The notes under the pieces were generated by a model. The model was not told the origin of the DNA, made no database searches, and saw nothing but the letters and a program-made list of their open reading frames with translations. A DNA stretch of 12,293 bases from CAYJAB01 sp964368305 (lineage in GTDB: Bacteria; Bacillota_I; Bacilli_A; Erysipelotrichales; Erysipelotrichaceae). Where the stretch lies: NCBI GenBank assembly GCA_964368305.1, contig CAYJAB010000023.1, forward strand, positions 1 through 12,293, read 5' to 3'. A program made the position numbers and the translations under genes. Shown here in pieces: positions 6,028 to 12,293 of this stretch. Numbering within the stretch: position 1 is the stretch's first letter; each line of letters starts with the position of its first letter.

Positions 6028-7998
6028 ATGAAAGATAAACAATCACTCATTATCGGGTCAATCGCTGCAGTAGTGGCAATACTAATTGCGATTATCCTTA
6101 TATATAATAATACAACACCAAAAGTAGAAGACTTAGTTATGGAGAATTGGGTAGGAAAAAATATAGAAGAATTATCTGCATGGGCAGATGAAAATTCTAT
6201 TGAATTAGATTTAGTATATGAATATAATGATGTTTTAGAAAAGGATATCATTATCGAACAAGAAGTTAAAGTAGATGAAGTCATTAATCGTGATGAAGAA
6301 CTAAAGTTTACAGTTTCTAATGGAATCAACCCTGAAGAAATGATTACATTAATTGATTTTACTGGTAAAACATTGTTTGAAATTCAAGCATTTGTAGATG
6401 AAAACTTATTGACAGATGTAACATATGAATTTGTAACTGATGAAGAGATTGAAAAAGATGTATTCATTAAATTAAATACTGAAGAAACAACAGTAAAACG
6501 CAATACCCTTCTTGTCTTTACTATTTCAAGTGGAAAAGAAGGTGAAGCTACAGATGAATTGATTATATTGCCGGATTTTTCTGCATATAGTAAAACTCAA
6601 ATAACAAATTGGGGTAAATCTAATAATGTTACTATTAAAGAACTATGGGTAACTAGCGAAACGATTGATCGTTATGATTTTGTAAAGCAGTCCCCTTCTA
6701 GTGGTACAGAAATAAAATCAGGAAGCACTATTAATATTACTTATTCTCAGGGGCCAAAAATCCAATCTAAAAGTTTCGTGAACAGTTCAAAATCAGATGT
6801 CACAGCATGGATCAATGAATACCAAAATAGAGTTAAAGTTTCTTATCTATATTCATATAGCGATACTGTTGCGAAAGATATTGTCTTAAGCAATACACCA
6901 AATTCAGGAGTTCTTCAAGATGGTGCAACAATTACAGTTATTTTATCTTATGGAAAGCCTACCGTAAATTCATATGTAGGAAGACAAGAAAGTGATTTTA
7001 ATGCTTATATTACTCAACAGAATAAATATGATGCAGAGTTTACTATAAAACGAACTGAAGAGTATTCTGATAAAGACAAAGGAGTAATTATTAAACAGGA
7101 TGTTGTAGGTGAAACCGTAATTGGTAAAACGATTAATATTACTGTCTCACTTGGTAAAGAACCAATTGATGTAGTAAATTTCACTGGAAAACCAGTAAGT
7201 GAACTTCAAACTTGGGCAACTACAAATAAATTGCTAATAAGTCAAAAAACTTCATATTATAGTGATACAATTGCAAAAGATTCTATTGTAGAACAAACAC
7301 CTAATAGTTCAACAGTTGCAGAAAACGCAACGATTACTTATATAAGATCGTTAGGTAAATATACACCTGATGCTTCATTATATGCTTCAGGAAGCTCTTA
7401 TCAAAATCTAAGCAGTGCGATTGCATCTGCAAATACACTTAAAGCTGGATGGACAGTGAATTCTACTGAAGAATTACACTCTACAATCACTAAAGGAAAT
7501 ATTATATCATGTACTGTAACAGGAAAAGTAATTGACTGTAAAGTTTCTAAAGGAATAAGTCTTATTGTTAATAACTATGTTGGATCTGAATCTCCATTAC
7601 TAGTAAATGGACAGCATGATGGACTAAACATGATAATTAAGTATGAGGAAAATCATAGTAGTGTTGAAAAAAATAAAGTTGTTTCACAAAGTATTTCTGC
7701 TGGTTCTGTTGTAGAAAACGGATCTACGATTACACTCACTCTATCAAAAGGCCCTGCTCCAACATATAGAATCCCTATATTTAGTGAAGTTGCAGTGAAT
7801 GCAAATAATTTTGATGAAGGATGCAAAAATGTTAAAAGCATATTAAACAATGTAAACTACAACAATGTAATATGCGAAGTCGTATCAGGGGATGATAATC
7901 CACATGGATTCAACGGTGTATTTAAATCTATGAATTATGCAATGGATGAAGTTGTACCACTTGAAGCACAAATTATTGTTTATATTTATGGAATATAA
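6028..7998 (+). CDS. Membrane-anchored protein of about eight PASTA-like repeats, no kinase domain
   Basis: The protein (656 aa) has a short cytoplasmic tail (MKDKQS), one transmembrane segment (about 7-26) and a long extracytoplasmic region. That region is built of repeats of about 67 residues, at roughly 35-99, 104-169, 176-242, 245-310, 311-377, 378-444, 446-509 and 510-576. Each opens with a V(G/T)K-type turn and an amphipathic helix (for example FTGKPVSELQTWATTNKL). Each then has a hinge of the type DTIAKDSIVEQTPNSS and ends in a strand plus SxG(K/P), such as ITVSLGKEP. This is the PASTA pattern known from PrkC/StkP kinases and PBP2x, where it binds muropeptides, peptidoglycan or beta-lactams. 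No kinase, transpeptidase or other catalytic motif is present. Repeat 7 (Cys495, Cys504) and the C-terminal domain (577-656, Cys599, Cys616) carry cysteines absent elsewhere, possibly disulfide pairs. A sensor or wall-binding scaffold role is inference. AAAGGAG precedes the ATG. The gene stands alone between a divergent promoter region and a terminator. Confidence 0.88.
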   Translation: MKDKQSLIIGSIAAVVAILIAIILIYNNTTPKVEDLVMENWVGKNIEELSAWADENSIELDLVYEYNDVLEKDIIIEQEVKVDEVINRDEELKFTVSNGINPEEMITLIDFTGKTLFEIQAFVDENLLTDVTYEFVTDEEIEKDVFIKLNTEETTVKRNTLLVFTISSGKEGEATDELIILPDFSAYSKTQITNWGKSNNVTIKELWVTSETIDRYDFVKQSPSSGTEIKSGSTINITYSQGPKIQSKSFVNSSKSDVTAWINEYQNRVKVSYLYSYSDTVAKDIVLSNTPNSGVLQDGATITVILSYGKPTVNSYVGRQESDFNAYITQQNKYDAEFTIKRTEEYSDKDKGVIIKQDVVGETVIGKTINITVSLGKEPIDVVNFTGKPVSELQTWATTNKLLISQKTSYYSDTIAKDSIVEQTPNSSTVAENATITYIRSLGKYTPDASLYASGSSYQNLSSAIASANTLKAGWTVNSTEELHSTITKGNIISCTVTGKVIDCKVSKGISLIVNNYVGSESPLLVNGQHDGLNMIIKYEENHSSVEKNKVVSQSISAGSVVENGSTITLTLSKGPAPTYRIPIFSEVAVNANNFDEGCKNVKSILNNVNYNNVICEVVSGDDNPHGFNGVFKSMNYAMDEVVPLEAQIIVYIYGI

Positions 7999-8030
7999 AA
8001 AAGCTAAGATAACATCTTAGCTTTTTTATT
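7997..8030 (+). terminator. Intrinsic terminator of the PASTA gene
   Basis: AAAAAAGCTAAGAT (7997-8010) and ATCTTAGCTTTTTT (8014-8027) form a perfect 14-bp stem on a 3-base loop. The T-run follows, and the hairpin overlaps the stop codon. Its symmetry means it may also act on the opposite strand. Confidence 0.9.
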
Positions 8031-8032
8031 TT

Positions 8033-8058
8033 AAAAAAAGACAACTTTGTTGTCTTTT
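8033..8058 (-). terminator. Intrinsic terminator of the glucosaminidase operon
   Basis: On the minus strand AAAAGACAAC (8049-8058) pairs with GUUGUCUUUU (8036-8045) on a 3-base loop. U residues continue to 8033. The stem starts inside the glucosaminidase stop codon, and it sits back to back with the PASTA-gene terminator. Confidence 0.88.
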
Positions 8059-11008
8059 AAGGTTCAATAACTTCATCTGTGATATTCAATATAATGCGAT
8101 ATCTAGTGTCTGTAATTAATAATTCATATTTCTTATTTTCATATATACTTGCTGAAGGCACTTTTGAATACAAATCAGTAAGTTCATATATATCATAATA
8201 ATTAGTTGTTTTGACTTCTAAATACATTCTGTAGCTACCAGTCTGTAATCCACTTAAATCAACACTTGCATCAAAACATATTTTATCAAGATCAAATGAA
8301 GAATTAAGAAGAGTTGTATAATCTAATGTACAACTTTTACTTGTTGTAGGATAAGTAAATTGCTCCCCATTTTCATTAAGTAAAACTATATTTCTTTCGA
8401 CAATGGTTTCGTCTGTGAAGTTTTCATTGTAAATCCATCCTAATGCTTCAAAATTAAGAACATTATTTTCAAATGTAAGTTTATCAATTCCAAAACTAGA
8501 ATTTCTCATTGTCGGCTTATTGACTAAAGAATAATCAAAACTTGTTTTCTCAATACTTATTTCATATCGATAGTTATAGAACTGATTTTGGAATATTCTT
8601 ACAAGATTATCATTTATCGTATTATTTGCTGGAACAAGAGTAGAATAAATGCTTTTGAGCGTACTTTTAAAGACTTCTTCTTTATTTGTTACTTGTAGTT
8701 CTACAACATAATTTCCTGCTACTAAATCGTTTAAATCAATTTCTACACTATATTTGATCTTCTTATAAGTAAACCCGTCATATAAATTAATAATATCATA
8801 GTCAGATGTCAACGCAGGATAAACCTCTTGTGTATTTGTATCAGTATTACTTAAAATAATTTCATGTTTTATTACGTCATTGTCACTTGCATTCATACCA
8901 CTAATAAACGCAAACCCTTCAATTAAAATAGTATTATCTTTAACATATTCAAATTTATCTAATCCTTGTCTTAATGATGACTCTAAATCTGAAACTATAT
9001 TAGAAATTGATAAAACTACAAATCCATCTTTTATAGTAAATTCATATTGTCTTCCATCAAACTTTTTAGTTTGAAGTGATGCAGGTATGTCATTGATATA
9101 TAACTGATTATTAAATTCAGATAATTCTGAATATTTAGTATCAATCATTATTTTATAAACTCCATTTTCAAGTGAAGATACATTTACTTCAGATAAACTA
9201 AACTGCGCTTGTTGCTGATCTACCATCATTGTGCTTAAATCAAATTCAGTTTTAATATTTTCCTCATTTTCAAACACCAATGTATGCGTAATTTTATTTA
9301 AATCATTAACATAAATACCAGGACGATAAGCGTGACCCGTAATTAATAAATTAGTATCAACCCATTCAAAACGATCAATAGATGAAGTAAAATCCTCTGT
9401 AGGAACTGTTCCTTCCGTATTTTTTTCTCCATTTAACACATTTATTTTTTGAGTTTGAACATATCCTACACTAATATCATATAAGTAGGATTCTTTTGGC
9501 ATAATAACACTATTCTCTTTATGCTTAACAAGAGATCCATCTTGTCTAATTCCATTTGTAGATTGAATTTTTGTCCAACCATTTGTATCTTCTAATATAA
9601 TTGCCGTGTAATTTTTTTGATACGTTGCACCATATGCTGTATTAAATAATGTACTTGATGAAGTACTTGCTGCAGATTTAATTGCAGTATTATACTCTTC
9701 AATAATTCCAATTTGATATGCATTATAATCTACAAAATTACTTAACTTATCAATTTGATAGGCAGTTGATGCAATTTTTAATCCCCAAAATGGATCTGAA
9801 GCATACTTAACATTGAATCCACTCCCTTTATTACCTAAATGACTTCCAAAAAATCTGAAGTCATTAACATCTAAATATCCTCTTAAATTTACACCCATAT
9901 GGTCACTGATGCATGCATCTACAGATGGGAATATACTCGCATCAGACCCAGGATTTGAATCAGTTGCATTCCATCCAAATAAATTATTTTTTTCAAGTGC
10001 AATTCTACTTGTACCCCACCCTGACTCATGTGCAGCCATTGCATATACAAGTAAAGCATTTGTACCATATAAGTTTTGAGCGTCAATAAATACTTGTCCT
10101 TTGTTTGCCATAATAGAGTTAGACTTATTTAAAGAAGCCAAGTATTGATCCATTTGTGCTCCAGTAACGTTTGTTTTACTTCTTAGTGGTAGATGTTGGT
10201 AATAATTATAATACACTCCAACATGTGTTTGATAGTTAGAATCAGAATAAAAATTTTCCAAATCCCAACTATAATATGTTTGACCATTAACCATCCAATC
10301 TGCTTTCTTACCAATTGTTGCACTTACTTTTACATTTGGTGTGCAATTTGCACTTTTAATATCGCAGTATTGCGAATATGAAACATAATGAACTTCATCA
10401 TTATTTACAGTATATTTAGAATGTTTTGGAGCATTCATTTTATATGGATCTTCATATCCATTTGGTGTAGATCCACCTAGCATTAAAGATAAACCATTGT
10501 CTATATAGACCATAGGAATTAAGTCAACTTGATGTAAATCAACATATCCATTAAATCCAGTTAAGCCAATATTTACACGTCCATTCCCTGTTGCAGGATC
10601 AAATGAAACTGTATCAAAATAAGTCATTTCATAATGAGCACCAACATAAGTTGTTTTTTCATTTGCAGTAGAACTTGCATATTGTGTGATTGTCATTGTA
10701 ACAGCATTCTTTTCACCAGACATATAGCGATATGGATAAGATTGTACAATTCCATTCGTCATTGCAATTATCTTTTCTGGACTTTTTGAAGCAGGATGTG
10801 TCATAACACCATAATTAAATTCTAGCATTTTTGATTTTGCTTGATTAAAATCTGTAAAACATCCAATAGAGAATTTTTCACCAGTTGTATTAATATCAAA
10901 TACTTCATATCCTGTACATGTTGCGGAAACAGGACTATTAAAAGATAGGACTGTTAACCCTATTGCACATAATAAGAATGTAGATACTATTTTTATCTTT
11001 TTATACAT
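8057..11008 (-). CDS. Secreted GH73-like N-acetylglucosaminidase (autolysin) with three C-terminal repeats
   Basis: A large exported peptidoglycan hydrolase (983 aa) predicted to cut the glycan backbone at N-acetylglucosamine. It begins with a signal peptide (MYKKIKIVSTFLLCAIGLTV, cleavage probably after VSA, residue 29). Residues 30-275 are an unassigned N-terminal region with cysteines at 31, 50, 215 and 222. The glucosaminidase domain (about 280-445) contains YAMAAHESGWGTSRIALEKN, with the likely catalytic acid E328, then NLFGWNA and DPFWGLKIASTAYQID. A small beta-rich, SH3-like stretch follows (about 450-525). The rest is three divergent copies of a 130-140-residue beta-rich module (about 543-671, 682-820, 839-976), each opening like IDRFEWVDTNLLITGHAY or LDKFEYVKDNTILIEGFAF. 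No LPxTG, S-layer or choline-binding motif is evident, so these repeats may be the wall-targeting part (inference). AGGAGAG precedes the ATG, and the gene starts 15 bp after the anchored-protein gene, almost certainly in one operon. Confidence 0.9.
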   Translation of the reverse strand: MYKKIKIVSTFLLCAIGLTVLSFNSPVSATCTGYEVFDINTTGEKFSIGCFTDFNQAKSKMLEFNYGVMTHPASKSPEKIIAMTNGIVQSYPYRYMSGEKNAVTMTITQYASSTANEKTTYVGAHYEMTYFDTVSFDPATGNGRVNIGLTGFNGYVDLHQVDLIPMVYIDNGLSLMLGGSTPNGYEDPYKMNAPKHSKYTVNNDEVHYVSYSQYCDIKSANCTPNVKVSATIGKKADWMVNGQTYYSWDLENFYSDSNYQTHVGVYYNYYQHLPLRSKTNVTGAQMDQYLASLNKSNSIMANKGQVFIDAQNLYGTNALLVYAMAAHESGWGTSRIALEKNNLFGWNATDSNPGSDASIFPSVDACISDHMGVNLRGYLDVNDFRFFGSHLGNKGSGFNVKYASDPFWGLKIASTAYQIDKLSNFVDYNAYQIGIIEEYNTAIKSAASTSSSTLFNTAYGATYQKNYTAIILEDTNGWTKIQSTNGIRQDGSLVKHKENSVIMPKESYLYDISVGYVQTQKINVLNGEKNTEGTVPTEDFTSSIDRFEWVDTNLLITGHAYRPGIYVNDLNKITHTLVFENEENIKTEFDLSTMMVDQQQAQFSLSEVNVSSLENGVYKIMIDTKYSELSEFNNQLYINDIPASLQTKKFDGRQYEFTIKDGFVVLSISNIVSDLESSLRQGLDKFEYVKDNTILIEGFAFISGMNASDNDVIKHEIILSNTDTNTQEVYPALTSDYDIINLYDGFTYKKIKYSVEIDLNDLVAGNYVVELQVTNKEEVFKSTLKSIYSTLVPANNTINDNLVRIFQNQFYNYRYEISIEKTSFDYSLVNKPTMRNSSFGIDKLTFENNVLNFEALGWIYNENFTDETIVERNIVLLNENGEQFTYPTTSKSCTLDYTTLLNSSFDLDKICFDASVDLSGLQTGSYRMYLEVKTTNYYDIYELTDLYSKVPSASIYENKKYELLITDTRYRIILNITDEVIEP

Positions 11009-11023
11009 TGAAACTCTCCTATT

Positions 11024-11968
11024 CTATAAATCAACTTTAACTTCAATCCAGTTTTCAATACCTTTCAACTTAAGTAAAACTTTTCCTTTATAAGTAATTG
11101 GTTCATGCTGAGGATTAAGTGTCATAAATAACAAATAACCTTCATCATTTTCTTGCACAGATTTTCCTAAAATATTATCTCTTTTTTCACTTTCGTATTC
11201 CATTGAAAATGCGATAAATTCTAAATTACTTTCATCTACAATATATTTTGCTTCTTCAATAATAACCTCTTCTGTTGTCAAAGAAGTGATATTCATTTTA
11301 AATGCATACAACTCAGCTGTAGATGGATATGATTCCACTTGAGTGTTTCTATATAATGTTTCTCCTGTAATTTCAATTACATTACTAATGCTCATCTCAT
11401 AACTTTTGCCATCTGTAATAATATCATCAGGTGAATAACCTAAATCATCTCTATTTTCATTAATATTTACAGTTAAATCAAAGAAAAACTTATACTCATT
11501 TTCATCAGCATAAAATAACTCTACAGATTTTTGATTTAAATCTTCAATTGGAATAAACAAATTAGCAATCACACTATTTTCGTTTGATAGAATTTCAAAT
11601 GTTACATTTTGTGCACCTACATACATACCATTTTTTTCAAGTTCAAATAAATAAGAATCCACATCATCTAAAACAATATTATCACTTGTTTTGAAATTAT
11701 CTAATCCTATATGAATAGATTCATCGCTTTTAACTCTAAATTTAGCAATTAAAAACTTAAATTTTAACTCTTCTATTTCAAATACTTCATATTCTACTAA
11801 GTCTATTTTTATTCCATCTTCCGTTTCAATTGTAATCTCTGAATCAGGATTTGGTTTAACAGGGTCTTCTGTAGTTGGTGATTGGAAAACAGTATAAATA
11901 ACCATTAACACAATAAGTGAAACCACTCCTATAGAAAGACCAATAATCACATTTTGTTTATTTTTCAT
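11024..11968 (-). CDS. Unrecognised one-TM extracytoplasmic protein, operon partner of the glucosaminidase
   Basis: I do not recognise this 314-residue protein. It has a six-residue cytoplasmic tail, one transmembrane helix (about 7-28), a proline/acid-rich linker (PTTEDPVKPNPDSE, about 31-44), and an acidic extracytoplasmic part of alternating beta strands. That part seems to be two immunoglobulin-like sandwiches. The first, about 46-170, has an IDLVEYEVFEIEELKFKFLI opening. The second, about 186-312, has EMSISNVIEITGETLYRNTQ and YAFKMNITSL. The pattern recalls DUF4352-type surface domains, but I cannot assign it. There are no cysteines and no catalytic motif. It is translated just before the glucosaminidase with a 15-bp gap, so a role in presenting, tethering or restraining that enzyme is a reasonable inference. 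Its first ten residues (MKNKQNVIIG) closely resemble those of the PASTA protein (MKDKQSLIIG). A GGAGGGA site precedes the ATG. Confidence 0.8.
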   Translation of the reverse strand: MKNKQNVIIGLSIGVVSLIVLMVIYTVFQSPTTEDPVKPNPDSEITIETEDGIKIDLVEYEVFEIEELKFKFLIAKFRVKSDESIHIGLDNFKTSDNIVLDDVDSYLFELEKNGMYVGAQNVTFEILSNENSVIANLFIPIEDLNQKSVELFYADENEYKFFFDLTVNINENRDDLGYSPDDIITDGKSYEMSISNVIEITGETLYRNTQVESYPSTAELYAFKMNITSLTTEEVIIEEAKYIVDESNLEFIAFSMEYESEKRDNILGKSVQENDEGYLLFMTLNPQHEPITYKGKVLLKLKGIENWIEVKVDL

Positions 11969-11989
11969 AACGTCCCTCCACCTCTTATT

Positions 11990-11998
11990 ATTTTAGCA
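11990..11998 (-). promoter_or_regulatory. Probable extended -10 promoter of the anchored-protein/glucosaminidase operon
   Basis: Minus strand TGCTAAAAT (11990-11998) is an extended -10 box. No convincing -35 is seen (TTTATT 17 bp upstream). The start would be near 11983, giving a leader of about 15 nt. Confidence 0.5.
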
Positions 11999-12068
11999 TA
12001 ATTTCAAATTAAAATAAAATAATATATATCTATACATAAAAATATTTCTATGTTTTTAATTTCAAAAA

Positions 12069-12077
12069 TGATATACT
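12069..12077 (+). promoter_or_regulatory. Probable extended -10 promoter of the hemolysin III-family gene
   Basis: TGATATACT (12069-12077) is a good extended -10 box; the -35 region (TATGTT at 12049-12054) is weak. The start would be near 12084, just upstream of AAGGAG. Confidence 0.5.
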
Positions 12078-12098
12078 TTTTTTTATAAGGAGATTTGT

Positions 12099-12293
12099 AT
12101 GACTAAATTAAACTCAATGAAAAATAACGTGAAGCTAAGTTTTGGTGAAGAAATTGGAAACTCTGTTTCACACGGTGCATTTGCGGCTATTTTATTATTT
12201 TTATTACCTGCAATTGCTGTATATTCTTATATAAAAGGTGGAGTAATTTTATCAATAGGTACATCCATATTTATCATTAGCGTATTTTTAATG
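12099..12293 (+). CDS. Hemolysin III / PAQR-family membrane protein, N-terminal part (cut by window edge)
   Basis: The first 65 codons of an integral membrane protein. The translation MTKLNSMKNNVKLSFGEEIG, then NSVSHGAFAAILLFLLPAIA, contains the family's opening signature, E-E-x-x-N-S-x-S-H-G, where the histidine belongs to the conserved putative metal site. A first transmembrane helix (about 27-43) and the start of a second (about 48 onward) follow. Full members have seven helices and about 210-220 residues. Names in other bacteria are YqfA/TrhA/HlyIII; haemolytic activity is not established for most members, and TrhA has been linked to membrane lipid homeostasis. AAGGAG lies 7 nt upstream of the ATG. 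The gene is divergent from the glucosaminidase operon. Confidence 0.9.
   Translation, partial: MTKLNSMKNNVKLSFGEEIGNSVSHGAFAAILLFLLPAIAVYSYIKGGVILSIGTSIFIISVFLM

Noticed and set aside
5961..6329. 122-codon open frame on the minus strand across the PASTA gene start
   Set aside because: Ser/Ile/Thr-rich shadow of the PASTA coding strand, no ribosome-binding site, and its end would lie in the tex promoter region.
7653..7850. 65-codon minus-strand open frame in the PASTA gene 3' part
   Set aside because: Antisense shadow with no start signals; the PASTA repeat pattern continues uninterrupted on the plus strand.
8880..9074. Plus-strand open frame opposite the glucosaminidase repeats
   Set aside because: Antisense shadow, no Shine-Dalgarno site, no domain features.
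10193..10381. Plus-strand Ile-rich open frame opposite the glucosaminidase N-terminal region
   Set aside because: Hydrophobicity comes from the complement of Asn/Tyr/Asp-rich coding sequence; no start signals.

Overview
The window looks like the chromosome of an AT-rich, Gram-positive-type bacterium of the Bacillota (Firmicutes). The base composition is strongly AT-rich, the Shine-Dalgarno sites are strong (AGGAG types), a T-box leader precedes leuS, and intrinsic terminators end in long U-tracts. Cell-wall proteins (a VanY-type carboxypeptidase, a GH73-like glucosaminidase, a PASTA protein) show that it makes peptidoglycan, so it is not a mollicute. An Erysipelotrichia-like lineage is my best guess, but that is inference only.

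Layout, left to right. Positions 1-251 (minus) hold the 5' end of leuS, preceded by a complete leucine T-box leader and its promoter (about 262-516). Next come a membrane-anchored VanY-type D,D-carboxypeptidase (517-1287, minus) and, divergent from it, a YhcC/YtqA-type radical SAM protein (1389-2339, plus). The gap 2340-2578 holds the radical SAM gene's terminator and, facing it, an apparent stand-alone small RNA gene (about 2405-2536, minus) with its own promoter, a C-rich stem-loop and its own terminator. Then follows a probable two-gene unit on the minus strand: tex (S1-domain transcription accessory protein) and a PatA-like class I aminotransferase.

Divergent from tex lies a 656-residue membrane-anchored protein with about eight PASTA-like repeats and no kinase domain (6028-7998, plus). 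It converges, across two back-to-back terminators, on a two-gene minus-strand unit. The upstream gene of that unit is an unrecognised one-TM extracytoplasmic protein (314 aa). The downstream gene is a 983-residue secreted glucosaminidase with three C-terminal repeats. At the right edge, divergent from this unit, is the start of a hemolysin III (PAQR)-family membrane protein.

The common theme is the cell envelope: a peptide-trimming carboxypeptidase, a glycan-cutting hydrolase with an anchored partner, and an anchored PASTA protein that could bind muropeptides or peptidoglycan. The last two anchored proteins begin with nearly the same N-terminal anchor motif. Housekeeping genes (leuS, tex, aminotransferase) sit between them. 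Almost every gene has a recognisable promoter whose -10 box lies only 17-24 nt upstream of the start codon, often of the extended TGn type. I see no mobile element, CRISPR array, tRNA or rRNA. The most novel items are the small RNA, the kinase-less PASTA protein and the anchored-protein/glucosaminidase pair.
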